Positions 11,450 to 24,026 of a DNA stretch of 64,000 nt are shown here, piece by piece; the stretch's first letter is position 1; each line of letters begins with the position of its first letter. The DNA comes from Dryomyza anilis (Eukaryota; Arthropoda; Insecta; Diptera; Dryomyzidae): the NCBI GenBank assembly GCA_951804985.1, contig OX638130.1:97337700-97401699 (forward strand), read 5' to 3'. The position numbers and the translations under genes are program-made. The notes beneath the pieces are model-generated. The model was not told the origin of the DNA. It searched no databases and saw nothing but the letters and a program-made list of their open reading frames with translations.

Positions 11450-12375
11450 ATAGGGGGTCTTTTATTTATGCACCTTTTGGCATGAGGTTAATTGAACCAA
11501 CGTTTCAGTGTTGCAACCGAAATACATTTGTTGTAACCTCATGTCATTAAAACGAACGTACCATTTTTTACTCTAACCGAAATGTTAGTCCGCGCAACTG
11601 CACGTTCGGTTGTCGTAATCTCATGATTGCATTTTGCATTCAGCCAAAATTTGACGTTTGTGCATTTGTTTCGGCAACTGACTACGTTATTGTATCAACA
11701 AAATAAATGACAAACGGCAACCTCATGTCTATCAGCAGTTCGGTTGCCAGTTTCTTGCCAGAAAAATTATGGAAACATGCAGAATTAAATAAACTTCAAA
11801 TATTTTCACAAGTGGCAAAAAATAGGAAATTCATTAATTAAGTGAAAATGCAAAATAAATATATAATTATTAATAAAATAATGAATGAATTCAATACCTA
11901 CAAATTGCTGTTTAGCTAGTGAAATATAATAAAAATATAAAAGTAGGTGACCATATGTGGCACATTATGATTAAATAAAATATTAAATATGTCTTCATAC
12001 TGTTTTTATTTTTCAGGGAACAGGAATTAACAGATATATATTTTTTGAAATTGTGTGCGTGACATATTTACGCATCAAAAATACATATAGAAAACTGTAC
12101 ATAAAGAAGTTTTATATATACAAAAAAAATCTTAAAATAAAATTTCAATTGGAGGTCTCGGCATGTTTGCTGACTTGGAGGTTTAAACAACCTCATGCTT
12201 GCTGAATTGGAGGTTGGCACAACCTCATGCTTGCTGAATAGGAGATTAATACAATCTCATTCTTGCTGACTAGGAGGTTGGTACAACCTCCTAATCAACA
12301 TTGTTTTCGCAACAGAATTATTCGGTAGGGCAATTTAGTTGGTTGCCGCAAGAAATCAGTTTTCTGTGTGTGTAA
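11450..12375. repeat. Relative of the A-family MITE with a ~40-bp tandem repeat
   Basis: GGCATGAGGTTAATTG near 11490 and AGTTTTCTGTGTGTGTAA near 12360 resemble the two ends of the A family, and CGGTTG-type words recur between. At about 12150-12305 a unit containing TTGCTGAATTGGAGGTTGG and ACAACCTCATGC is repeated about four times. The central part (11760-12120) is plain AT-rich DNA. The borders are uncertain. Confidence 0.45.
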
Positions 12376-12869
12376 TAGTGAAAATTAAAAAACTATTTTT
12401 GTGATTTTTTTAAAAAGTGTCATCATTTTATTCACCGTACGACGCTACAAAAATTAAGTGTGTCAATAATTTTAAAAAAGGGAACCTGATTGAGCATTAA
12501 ACTGTTACTAATTTTAATGCTATTTTAATGCTAAATCCAGATTCACTATTTTATTAATTTTGACAACCCTTGATTTTTGTAGTTGACCGGGTATTTAGAC
12601 ACCATTTGGGTACAAATGTACCACGCTTAATATTTCGTGTGCTCGGACGAGGATCTTCAAAGTACTTGTCCCAAATTAATATTACTCAGATTAATTTCTA
12701 TTGATATATTCAAGATATTGTCTTGACGTGCTCAAGGTTCAGTCGGTAGAAATGTGCCAACAAAAAAACAATTGGCAAAATGCATTGAGTGGCAGATCGT
12801 ACAGCTGTTTCAGACGCAGCCAAGCCCCTTAATCGGGGATCTTGAAAAAAATGTAATTACTAATATGCA
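12376..12869. other. Intergenic DNA, nothing recognised
   Basis: There is no open frame, terminal inverted repeat or tandem structure that I can support. Confidence 0.4.
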
Positions 12870-14930
12870 ATTTTTTTTTTAATTTTACACTAAAAATTCA
12901 AATTTTCACTAAAACTTCAATTTTTCACTAAAAATACAATTTCTCACTAAAATTTAATTTTTCGAAAATATTAAATTTTTTACTACATTCATTTTTCACT
13001 AAAAATTTTTTTTTTTTTTACTAAAAATTCAAGTTTTCTCTAAAAATTTAATTTTTCACTAAAACTTTAATTTTTCACTAAAAATTAAATTTTCATTAAA
13101 TTTTAATTTTTGCCTCAAAATTCAATTTTTCACTCAAAATTAACTACGAATTAAATTTATTACTAGAAAATACATTTTTTCACTAAAAATTCAATTTTTC
13201 ATAAAAAATTCATTTTTTCATAAAAAATTCATTTTTTCACTAAAAAATCACCATAAATTAAATTTGTCACTAAAAATTCAATTTCATTAAAAATTCAAGT
13301 TTTCACTAAAAATTCAGTTTTTCATTATAAATTAAATTTATTACTAATAATTCCATTTTTCACTATTAATTAAATTTTTCACAAAAAAAAACTCAATTTT
13401 CCACAAAAAAATCAATTTTCCACATAAATTTAATTTTTCACTAAATATAAAAATCTTCACTAAAAATTCAAATTTTCACTACAAATTCAATTTTTACTGC
13501 TAATTAAATTTTTCACTAAAAATTAAATTTTTCATTAAAAATTGAAATTTTCAAAAAAATTCAATTTTTCACTAAAAATTCAATTTTCAACTAAAAATTG
13601 AAATTTTCAATAAAAATTAAATTTTTCACTAAAACTTCAATTTTCAACTAAAAATTGAATTTTACACTAAAAATTGAAATTATCACTAAAAATAGAAATT
13701 TTTACCAAAAATTCAAATTTTCACTAAAAATTAAATATTTCAGTAAAAATTAAATTTTTCACTAAAAATTCACTTTTTTTTATCGAAATTTTTCACTAAA
13801 AATTCAATTTTTCAATAAAAACTCAATTTTTCACTCAAAATTCAATTTTTCACTCAAAATTAAATTTTTCACAAAAATTAAGTTTTTCAGTAAAAATTCA
13901 AGTTTTCACTACAAATTCAATTTTTACTACAAATTCAATTTTTACTGATAATTAAATTTTTCACTAAAAATTAAATTTTTCATTAAAAAATTGAAATTTT
14001 CAAATTTTAACTAAAAATTCAATTTTCAACTAAAAATTGAAATTTTCAATAAAAATTCAATTTTTCACTAAAACTTTAATTTTAAACTAAAAATTGAAAA
14101 TTTCACTAAACATTGAAATTTTCACTAAAAATTCATTTTTCAACTAAAAATTTAAATTTTCAATAAAAATTCAATTTTTCACTAAAAATTCAATTTTTCA
14201 CTAAAACTTCAATTTTCAACTAAAAATTGAAATTTTCACTAAACATTGAAATTTTCACTAAACATTGAAATTTTCACTAAAAATAGAAATTTTTACCAAA
14301 AATTCAAATTTCCACTAAAAATTAAATATTTCAGTAAAAATTTTGTTTTTCACCAAAAAATTCACTTTTTTTATCAAAAATTCAATTCATTACTAAAAAT
14401 TCAAATTTTCACTAAAAATTCAATTTTTCATTAAAAATTCAAATTTTCACTAAAAATTCAATTTTTCACCATAAATTCAAATTTTCACTAAAAATTAAAT
14501 TTTTCAATAAAAATTCAATTTTTCACTAATAATTCAAATATTTACTAAAAATTCAAATTTTCACTAATAATTCAAATATTCGCTAAAAATTCAATTTTCA
14601 CTAAAAAATCAAATTTTCACTAAAAAGTCAGTTTTTCATTATAAATTAAATTTATTACTAAAAATTCCATTTTTCACTATAAATTAAATTTTTTACAAAA
14701 AAAATCAATTTTCCACAAAAATTTAATTTTTTACTAAATATAAAAATCTTCACTAAAAATTCAAATTTTCACTACAAATTCAATTTTTCACTACAAATTC
14801 AATTTTTACTGATAAATAAATTTTACACTAAAAATTAAAATTTTCATTAAAAATTTAAATTTTCAATAAAAATTAAATATTTCAGTATTTTACTAAATTT
14901 TCACTAAAAATTTACATTTCACTATAAATA
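12870..14930. repeat. 2-kb AT-rich minisatellite array
   Basis: A run of roughly a hundred diverged units of about 19-20 bases of the form TTTTTCACTAAAAATTCAA, with substitutions (TTCAAC, ATTGAA) and small indels. Higher-order repetition is visible: a block near 13560-13760 recurs near 14030-14340, and one near 13300-13510 recurs near 14630-14820. Confidence 0.85.
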
Positions 14931-14999
14931 AAATGTGTCTACAAATCAGTATTTTTTTCTTGTTGCTGTGTGTAAATCAAATTTTTTGTAAAAAATATT

Positions 15000-16260
15000 C
15001 AGTCGTCTCCTGTAAAACTTGCGAATCCTTTCGCTTTCTCTGGTGACCATGCTTGCACACTTCACTTGCAGCAGCAACCAGTCGACCCCCACCTACCACC
15101 TACTGCACCGACTACACAAAACAAACGCAGAGGGGCACAGCTCAGCTCAGCTTGCATGCCAGTCATTTAAGAAAGCTTTACACATGCAGACGGAGAGACG
15201 AATGGACGGACGGACAAAAATACAGACAACCATACATATACACACACACACATACTAACAAACAAATAAACAAACACTCCACGGTTATACTTGAAAACAC
15301 CAGACGTGTCTGCTGTGGGAGTGAGATTGGTTTTTTTCCAGTTTGCTTCTGTTCGGTTCAAAAAAGCAGACGATGTGCAGCAGGAGATTCTTTTGAAATG
15401 CATTCGCATGGAAAGTGTTTCATTCAAGTGGCCTCTGACTCAGCCCCTGACTCAATCTCGGTCGTCATCCCCGACCCACTCTCTGAGCCACTGAATCGGT
15501 TTCTTTGCGCATTGCTGCTGCTGCTCAGCTGGGACGCGTTCTTTTCTTGATTGTTTTCTTCGCAGAACCAACATAGTCAGGATTCACAAGGATGTGCAGC
15601 AGAAACCAGCCGAAAAAAAAATACAGATCCTGCTGCATTCTGTGCTTCAGCATCGCATGTTCAACCCTCATCATCATCGTGTGTTCTTCTTATTGTGGTT
15701 GTTGTTTTATACGTTGGACGTTGGAGGGAATTCTGGAGGTAACAGGGGCAGCATGACGAGTGCTATGCTCTGTTGTTCGTCCTTCAGACCACATTACAAC
15801 GTGTGCTCGTCAATAGTTGGCTCTACGGCTCTACGTGCTACGTGTACAACAACAATAAAAACAACCAGCTCAAAATGTGAAGAAGACAAATGCACCGCTG
15901 CACTCAAATGGGGGTCGTCATTACGAATTCACTTTCGTTTCGTTCATCCTTTACTACGGCCTGAAGAAGTTGCACTTGCCATTGAATAATGGCACCCTAC
16001 CTTGGTTGTGCTGCTCCAATCTTGCGCCCCTGCAGATGAAGTTTTAGCAACGTATATGACAGACACAAATCCCCCAGCTCCACACTCACTCCATATTCCT
16101 CAAGCACTTCATACACTAGAGTAGACTTAGTTTAGAAAGGGTTCTCTCGTTCGTTGGGCATCATTATGTAATGCAGTAGTATTTGTTAGCCTGCAGCTGT
16201 GTGAGTGAGGTGTATGTGTTGTTTGTCATCACCTAATGTAGTCGTTAGTGCACATTTTGT
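15000..16260. other. Less AT-rich low-repeat island
   Basis: A 1.2-kb block richer in G+C than its flanks, with CA runs (15235-15255), CTG runs (15515-15530) and TCATCATC text. A 165-codon open frame at 15053-15550 (+) is built mostly from simple repeats and has no domain or splice support, so I read it as chance. Possible control region or untranslated transcript. Confidence 0.35.
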
Positions 16261-16542
16261 GTACAGTTTGACCAGGCAAAAGCTAATGTCAATGATGTTT
16301 TTCTAATTGCAGCAAGAAGAACAGGATGTAACAACCTGAATGATATTTTATTTATAAAGCAATAAGAAACAGATGCACTCAAGTATTCCTGAATATTAAG
16401 AACATAGTACATTGTCCTAAGAACAGTCATTATTAAACTCTGTCTTTGAGCTTAATAATGGCTAAGTTCATTTAATACAAAAAATTAATCAGATCAATTC
16501 CAATATTCTATGCAAAAACTAACCAAATTAATAGAGATCGTA

Positions 16543-16865
16543 CACACAGAATAGAGATTTGTTGTGCCAAACAACTCTTTGCCCAACCAACTTATTCGGT
16601 TCTCTCAATCGCTTAGTCGGTTGTTATTGCCAAAATGAAAAGAGTTGTAGTTTGTATTGCAACCAATTTCGAAATGTTTTAGAAAAGTTTCGTACAGTTT
16701 TAGAACCATTAGGAGTGTGTATAGACTAATATTTTAAATGTATTGGCTAATATGATAGTTCCACCAGCAAATTTGTAAACCATTCGATTTAATCGAATGA
16801 AGTTAGTTGGTATAACTAAATTTTCATTCTTTCAACCTCATGTCAAAAGAGGATTTTTCTGTGTG
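16543..16865 (+). mobile_element. A-family MITE, full length (323 bp), TA target duplication
   Basis: It begins CACACAGAATAGAGATTTG and ends GGATTTTTCTGTGTG, with TA at 16541-16542 and 16866-16867. Its length equals that of the copy at 5698-6020. This is the best reference copy in the window. Confidence 0.88.
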
Positions 16866-16973
16866 TAGTATCTATCTTGAGAATTATCTGGAGAATTGCG
16901 AAATATTCATCTTGAGAATTATCAGATCCACTGCTGACTTAATGAAGGTGCTCTCCGATAACTTGAATAAATA

Positions 16974-17792
16974 CACTAAGAAAACAAGATGTTTATGAAA
17001 GTCTTGCTGCAACTAGCTGTTTAAATTTACGCCTTGTAGCAAATATTCAAACATTTCATAAGTTTCAATAAAGTTGCAGCAAAACTATTAATATTTTTTA
17101 AATATGGCGGATAGTTACGAGATTTTTGCCACAACAGCAATGAAAATTGAGATATTTACAGTCGACTGATAGCAAACATCCTGAGTTCTTGGGCATTTGC
17201 AGCAAAACTGTTGTTATTTTGACATTTGACTACTACAAAAAAGGAAAATGGCGTACTTTTTCTTTACGCTCGATTTATCCACAACAATTAAGTAAAACGA
17301 ATGGTGTAAATAAGTGTCAACTAAAATATTACATTTTAATGGTAAAAGTGAAAATAAAATTTCCTGGGATTGAAATTATAAAGACGTCTTTAGAGCATCG
17401 CCGGTCGGACTTGGTTATTCCGCGAAGAAGTCTCAAGTCGTTGTACAATTTTACATTCGAAGACGATGCCGATGTATAACCAAAATACTGTTTTAATTCT
17501 AGAATAAATAAAAATACATTTGATTCCTTTTCTTTCAATTCAATAAAAATTACTCCGCGAATTCTAATGGAGTACCTTTTCCAAATATTCATCAACTATC
17601 TTCCTATTTGTAAGATGTTTATTTGATGTTTGCTATAAATAATCGTAAATTTGAAAGATGGTTGCTAGCAATATTTATCGTATTTGACGGATATTTGAGA
17701 GATGGTTGTCTCAAAGACGATCTAAATAATTTGTAAATAACAAAATATTTATAGCTGTGATATTTCTGGTAATCATCTTTGTTTTCTTAGTG
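16974..17792 (+). mobile_element. D element: 819-bp TIR element carrying an exon-like segment
   Basis: The ends read CACTAAGAAAACAAGATG and CATCTTTGTTTTCTTAGTG, an almost exact inverse pair, flanked by TA (16972-16973, 17793-17794). The interior has a 110-codon open frame (17147-17479, ending FTFEDDADV) with no transposase features. It contains a donor-like GGTAAAAGTG at about 17341. A second copy of the interior lies at 28648-29192 on the other strand. It looks like a non-autonomous Tc1/mariner-type element that has captured host sequence or carries its own small gene. I cannot say which. Confidence 0.65.
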
Positions 17793-18570
17793 TAGGGATT
17801 GTGTTTTGTCTGAAGAGCAGTCCATCATTTCTGGAGAGTTCCATCCTATCTCTGTCGCTTCATAATTGACCTTGAAGCAAATACATTCTTTGTAGAAGAA
17901 AGTAACATTTTTCATTAATATTCGTTTAACAGGAGTCCATACTTCTTACTTGGAGATTGAGCGTAAAAGACGCACTTTTAATAACACACACAATATTGAA
18001 CTAAAATCAATCATTGACTGGGTTCTTGATAATAGAGTGGACTTAAATGAGAAGAAGGTCCAATGCTCTCTATTATTCCATAAACGAATGGATTCATTCA
18101 TTCTACACCTCAATATAGGCGCTGTGGATATTGTGAAGTTCTTGTAATTGTTCTTGATATATTTGATGTATAGATATCAGTAATATCTATTCGTTGAAGT
18201 TACGGGCATAAGACGTTATACAGTTCTGATTTTTGGGAAGGGGCACAGTGTTCCAGAATTCAAATTTAGGCGGCCAAAATTATTTTAGTATCATTTTTAA
18301 TAGATTTTGGGATGCCGGATGCAGAATATAAAACCCGATGTCGGGTTTTATAGTTAGTGGAAGTTAAAAATCACGGGTTACTAAAAAAAAGTTATTTCAT
18401 TATTACTGATAATTTGAGTGTTTTTGTGGATTTTAGATTTTGTGGACCAATATGTATCATACATTCATTGATAAATACGTATACGTGTAAGTCAATTATT
18501 GAAATAAAATATATTTTGCAAAATTTTATTTGTGTTTTTCGCGTTTAAAAAAAAAAAAACACATTATTCA
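17793..18570. other. Intergenic DNA, nothing recognised
   Basis: AT-rich with a short palindrome AAAACCCGATGTCGGGTTTT at 18331-18350. No gene or repeat that I can support. Confidence 0.4.
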
Positions 18571-18599
18571 TCATAAAAATCGCTCTAAACCACGGAGGC

Positions 18600-19400
18600 G
18601 TAAGAATGCGCAAACCAAATCTAGACAGTCATTGGGACTAAAAATGGGCGCGTGCCGTGCTTTTTTCGTGTCACGCCCGAAAATCTGAGATCGTGCGTGC
18701 AAATCTCCGTGCGTGCTAGTTGCTGTCGTGCCCGTGCGTGTCCGTGCCTCCAAAATCAGGCACGCGCCCATTAATTTTTTTTTATAGTTTCTACCCCAAT
18801 TTAAAAAACCCTTGGTATTTCAACCTTTTCTTAAAAATCTGTTGTTTTAGTTTTACTTATGGATTTAAGAGAATAAAACTTAATTTTTGAATTATTTAAT
18901 ACAAATTCGGGTTCCAAGATTTTTGTAATTGTGGTTCCGATTCCGGTTTCAACCAACAAATTAAATGGGTTTCGAGTCCGGTTCCATACATTTTTAATAA
19001 CGGTTCCGATTCCGGTTTTTTGCGTTCCATGACAGGGACTATAATATCTGTTCCGGTTCTGGTTCCGATATATAGCGCTACCGATTCCAACAAGAAAAAA
19101 TATACATGTTCCGATTCCAGTTCCGGTTCAACACATTTTTAATAACGATTCTGGTTTCAAAAATCTAAACGGTTCTGGTATTATTTTTCAAGTTTCGCTT
19201 GCTTTTTCATGTTTTTCCGTGCATTTTTGCGTGTTTTTCCGTGTTTCTTCGTGTCTTTTAAAATCCCGTGTTTTATCGTGCTTCTCGTGCGTGCCTGTAA
19301 ATTTACTCGTCGTGCTCGTGCGTGTCACCTATCGGCGTGTCCGTGCCATCAAAAACAGGCACGCGCCCATCTCTAATTGGGACGACATTGAGATATATAA
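18600..19400. repeat. CGTGC-rich repeat enclosing CCGGTTCC arrays
   Basis: Two direct blocks (about 18640-18772 and 19190-19372) consist of CGTGCGTGTCCGTGCC-like text ending in CAGGCACGCGCCCAT. Between them (18895-19165) lie several diverged copies of GGTTCCGATTCCGGTT, about 60 bases apart. The words are far more GC-rich than the neighbourhood. It may be a tandem-repeat-bearing mobile element. The type is unknown. Confidence 0.6.
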
Positions 19401-19509
19401 GAAACCACTGAATCCCAACCCTTAAAAAACCCTAACAATTAGTTGCTGTCTAAAGTATCACCAAAAAAAGTGACAATAAAAACTTGTACAGCTATATTTT
19501 TGTATTTTT

Positions 19510-20165
19510 ATTTTTATACCCTACACTAAGAGTGAAAGGGTATATTCAGTTTGGTACGCCGTTTGTAACACCCTGAAAAAAGCATCTCCGGTATGGAAAA
19601 GTATATATGTTCTTGATCAGCATGACCTCCTGAGTCGATTTAGAGCTAGAGCAATGAAACTTTCGATTTAGATTACTTATATATCTAAGCTGTCTGAACA
19701 AGAAAATTGGTATGATCGGTCTATTGCGACCTGAGAACCGACCACTTATGTTCAAATATCTCATATAAAATTTACATCTACAAATCAATTTTACTGTATA
19801 CGTGCTTAGGTAAACTTTTTTTGGTCAAATATATATTGACATTATGCTCAAATACATGAAAATAATGTTTTCCCACGAAACGACTTGTGGTTCCCAAAAA
19901 AAATCGAAATTCGGTACATCTACCCATTTGTAAATATGGGTATCAAATGAAAGAAAATTCTTCAGGGATGGAAAGTATTTAGTTATTTTCAGGATTCGTA
20001 TACCTTGATGACCTATATACCACTTTGAATGGTAACCACACATATGTGTAGGGTATTTATAGTCGGCTTAGACCGACTATAATTTTGATAATCCTAACTA
20101 TCATAATAACACCTACATTAAAATTTCCCATGTGATCTTACCTTCCCAACTGGTTTTAAATTAAG
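19510..20165 (+). mobile_element. F repeat, near full length
   Basis: It starts TATACCCTACACTAAGAGTG, passes TCCGGTATGGAAAAGTATAT, CTTGATCAGCATGACCTCC and GAGTCGATTTAG, then TTTATAGTCGGCTTAGACCG, and ends near CCTTCCCAACTGGTTTT. It has no open frame. The same plan occurs at 39412-40185, 51985-52735 and in pieces elsewhere. From memory, similar sequence is widespread in fly genomes, but I cannot name the family with certainty. Confidence 0.7.
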
Positions 20166-20384
20166 TCAACTTTAGACCCTCCGCAGGTACATCAAAGTGA
20201 TCAAAATCAACGTTTTTCTTATTTCATTGAAGTCAGCATTCTTTTCTAATTACGTTGGTCATATCAGATTAAATTTTCGAGGCATCAAAATTTAGACTTT
20301 TGGCCGACTAAATTTGAATTCTGGAAACCTTAAAGGGTTTTAAAAATTATCAAATTATCTTCGTGCATCCTATTAAAATAATAT

Positions 20385-20825
20385 ATTTTTTTTGTTGGGT
20401 TTTTTGTTTGTTTATTTGTTTGTTCCGCTTCTCCGTCTAAACGACTGATCCGATTTGCTTGAAATTTTTACCACAGATGGTCGAACATTGTTGTTTTTCT
20501 CGAATATTTTTTTTTTGTAAAATGGTGATTTCAACCATCAATGGGGAAGAATTTTACGGGGAAGATTTCTACTGTTAAGAATTATATGGGAAAGCACAGT
20601 CTGAGAAATAATTGTCTATGAGAAAAGTTGTTTTATCGGATAATTAGTATGGTTTTGGTTACTACATTTATAAAACCAATAAAAAACGTAAACAGCGAAG
20701 CACGGGTCCCTGATATAAATAATAAAAATGTTTTTTATATTAATAAAATTGCTCAATATCCTTTCATTCACAAAATCTTTGCACGAGTCGGACACGGGTC
20801 CAGCTAGTATATAATACGGGACAAT
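20385..20825 (+). mobile_element. Helentron-like non-autonomous element (HINE-like)
   Basis: The 5' part has the TTTGTTTGTTCCGCTTCTCC and CTGATCCGATTTGCTTG text typical of such elements. The middle has GGGGAAGAATTTTACGGGGA, the same minisatellite unit found at 29190-29330 and 46060-46205. The 3' end is GGACACGGGTCCAGCTAGT. Assignment to Helentron-associated elements rests on that 3' end and the internal minisatellite, from memory. Confidence 0.55.
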
Positions 20826-20916
20826 TGATTATTTTAAGGACCGAAGAACCATGTGGTGTGTAAAGCCTGTTTTATAAATACAAAACAGTTTTTTCAAGTT
20901 ACAAAAGTTTTTTCAA

Positions 20917-21216
20917 GGGTTTTTCAACAAGGACGCTACAAAAGTAGAGCGACAGGGGCAGCAAACGACGCCATATTTCTTGCCGCTCTTTAACATTTCT
21001 CTTCAGTAAGGTTTGTCATTTTATGATGGAAAGATATACGAGCCAACAACGTGTCGAAATTATTAAAATTTTCTACCGAAATTCAAATTCGTACATCTTT
21101 CCATCATGAAATGGCAAACCTTACTGAAGAGAAATGTCAAAAGAGCGGAAAGAAATATGGCGTCGTTTGCTGTCCCTGTCGCTCTACTTTTGTAGCGTTC
21201 CTGTTGAAAAACCCTT
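20917..21216. mobile_element. Long-TIR MITE with transposase N-terminal remnant
   Basis: Sister of the element at 8809-9160, with the same arms (GGGTTTTTCAACAAGGACGC, AGCAAACGACGCCATATTTC) in inverse at the right end. The centre reads SQQ/QRVEIIKIFYRNSNS, closer to an intact transposase helix than the other copy. There is no full transposase. Confidence 0.8.
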
Positions 21217-22848
21217 TAAAACACTCAAATGGGGAGACAGCTGGGCCTACGTCCTTCAGACCTGTTGCACCAAACTATAATTATTTTGAATTGAGGGTTT
21301 TTAAATATTTATTTAAAAGGGTCTTGTATTAGAGGTGGGAGTGCTGCTGACCGATTTTACTATATTACAAACTCAGCACTACTTATTGGCTAAATCATAT
21401 TGAAACTAATTTTTATGGCATACGTACAGACGGACATGGCTAAATCGATTGAGGAAATGATGCTATACTTGTTTTTCATACTAGCCATGAGATCTAATGG
21501 ACGTTATAATATCCACAAAAACTTAAATGTATGGTACTCCAGAGGTTTGTAGGGGGTGAGCTGTGTGTGTCTGTTTTCGAACTTTCATTCGAACCTGTAT
21601 TTTGCAAATAAAGGCTTACACTTACCACTGTTTCCGAGCAAGCATATTCTAAGTTATATATTTCTGAGATTTAACAGTTGATTCACAAAGTTCCGGCATG
21701 GTAAATGTTATATTATTTTCGGTTTTTGTAATTTATCGTAATTCTGAAAGTATATTTAAAAAAAAGTATTTAATATTGAAAAATAATCATTTATTTTATA
21801 ATCTAAATTATATATTATTATATTAATTTTAAAATAATATATTAACAAACATCTGGGAACTAGAAAATCGAAGAAATGATAAATTAGATATTATATAAAA
21901 TTAAGTATTTTGTAGTAGATTGAAATTTTGACATATTTAAGAAAACTCCATTCAAACATGTATTCTAACAATACTATAATCCTTCCCATTCTACATGACA
22001 TAGAGTTTCAATGTGTTGGTGTTGCTACTCCGCCATTAAAGGGCTTACTTAGGTTACCCACATGTCACATATTGTGTACGAGTGCTCATTTACATCCCTT
22101 TAGTAATCTTACGAAACGGAGCATTTTCGCGGGAGTAGAATGTCACGTATCTGGTGGTTTAGATGTATGGCGATTTACAGTACACAGGCACACACACACA
22201 CACAGCCAGACAGACATAAATAGTAGTATATCATGATTAATGGGAGAGAATGGGGAACAAATGTGGCTTCTAATATTTAGTTGAGCGCAAGGGTTAATTG
22301 TGTTCAGAGCTTGCTCATCGCTAGATTTTTTGCTTTTTTTTTTTATGAAAGGTTCCCTTGGACTTGTATGCCTGTGATTATGATTATGCGGAACCTGACA
22401 TTTTGTACAGGTACTTAAAAATATTTATTGCATACATACAGTCATAAAATTGTGAAATAATTTGAAGAAAGTATGGGAATTAGGGTGGAAAAGATTAATG
22501 TGGCCAATGTGGTTATTTTTAATAGTACTAGATTTTTAGGGAATATTATTTGTATGGTTACCAATTTGATGAATTTGAAATTGAAGTATTTTATTCATTT
22601 TTGTATACATGAATTTTGATTGAATCTGATGTTAGAACTATAGAAATATTTTTAACACACTCAAGTTTTTGGTTGAAACTCTTAAAAACTAGAATATGCA
22701 CCCGAACGAAAATTTACTAAAACAAATTGTGTTTTTATACAAAAATTTGAAAAAAATCTATGTATGTAATTATATTTTTTGAACAAAATTTTTTTTGTAA
22801 CACATTTTCACATTTTGTAACACACATTCAACTGCATATTTAGCACTA
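21217..22848. other. Intergenic DNA with a decayed F-type piece
   Basis: CAGACGGACATGGCTAAATCG near 21426 and its surroundings (21330-21640) match the middle of F repeats but are very diverged. A CA run is at 22185-22204. The rest is AT-rich and I see no gene. Confidence 0.4.
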
Positions 22849-23062
22849 CACAGAAAAAATCATCATTATATTGATGAATTTCGTTCTTAAAACTATGATT
22901 CATTGTATTAAAGAACGTTCATAATATTGATAACTACAAAAAATCAATGTTATGAATATTAATTTGGTGAATGATCAACAAAGTGTTCTTCAATATGATA
23001 AACTTTATGTGAAGAATAAGTTTCATCATATTAATGAACAAATGAATGCTATTCATCAAATC
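22849..23062 (+). mobile_element. TTCAT/ATGAA MITE, partial
   Basis: It starts CACAGAAAAAATCATCATTA and is made of near-palindromic words (TTGATGAATTTCGTTCTT, GTGTTCTTCAATATGATAAA, CATCATATTAATGAAC). It matches the longer copy at 37394-37905 in inverse orientation. Confidence 0.7.
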
Positions 23063-23266
23063 TAATTTCAGTCAAAATAATTATTTTTCATTCATTTTTT
23101 TGCCATACTTTTTTTTTTGACAATTTTTTTTTAATTTTTTTTCGCACGAATTTTTTTTTTAAGACTTTTATTTTGAAATATTTTTTTTTGAAAAATAAGA
23201 TTTTATAAATCAAGCAAGCAGTATTTAACAAATACATAACATAAACTTTATAGGAATTATAAATAT
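23063..23266. other. Very AT-rich spacer
   Basis: Long T and A runs only. Confidence 0.4.
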
Positions 23267-23436
23267 AAGGACTGCGTCGAATAAAATTGTCCGCTACAAA
23301 AATGAAAAATTCTAGAAATCTAGTAATCGAATTTTTATAGAATAAAATATTTGAATTTGCAAATTATTTTTAGATTTAAAAAAAAAAATAAAAAAACCAG
23401 AAATTTATATTTTTTAATAAAAAGTTTCAATTTTTC

Positions 23437-23536
23437 CGGAACCCCTTCCATTAATGTTGTAATGGTAGTGTTCGACACCCTCACAGCGGAACCCCTTCCA
23501 TTAATGTTGTAATGGTAGTGTTCGACACCCTCACAG
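23437..23536. repeat. 50-bp perfect tandem duplication inside the mariner-type element
   Basis: CGGAACCCCTTCCATTAATG through CACCCTCACAG occurs twice head to tail with no differences that I can see. It repeats the peptide VRVSNTTITTLMEGVP at the transposase C-terminus and looks recent. Confidence 0.85.
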
Positions 23537-24026
23537 CTGCTGAAGACCACTTTCTTTTAAAGTCTTGAAGGTCTTTGGCCACTTTTTTTGTTGTCTTCAT
23601 CTCCCTTTTTACTAAAGCCCAGTATCTCTCAATCGGCCTGAGTTCTGGACAGTTTGGTGGATTGGCATCTCTAGGCAGCAAAATCACTGCATTTTGTTGG
23701 ATCCACTCTAAGACCGTTTTGCTGTAGTGACATGAAGCGAGGTCAGGCCAAAAAAATGTGGACACTTCATGTTGGCGTAAAAATGGAAGCAATCTCTTTT
23801 GCAAGCATTTTTTCACATATATTTCGCTATTAATTGTACCCGATGTCACGAATGAGCTGCTCCTTTTTCCACAACTGCAAATTACCTGCCAAACAAGGAA
23901 TTTCTTTGGGAATTTTGTAATTTTTTTGATTTGAATTTTTCAGCGACATTTCCTCGAGAATCGGCTGTATAAAATTCCTGCCCAGGTAGCTGAGAAAAGT
24001 CCGCTAAAACATAAGTTTCATCGTCG
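23481..24026 (-). pseudogene. Transposase catalytic half (DD37E), frameshifted
   Basis: It reads from DDETYVLADF through a damaged segment (23850-23940, shift and stops) to WPDLASCHYSKTVLEW, ANPPNCPELRPIERYW and a C-terminal tail. All three acidic residues of the catalytic triad are still encoded, but not in one frame. Confidence 0.8.

Noticed and set aside
15053..15550. 165-codon open frame
   Set aside because: The translation is dominated by simple-repeat residues (THTHT, LLLLL) and frame-overlapping alternatives are equally open. No splice or domain support.
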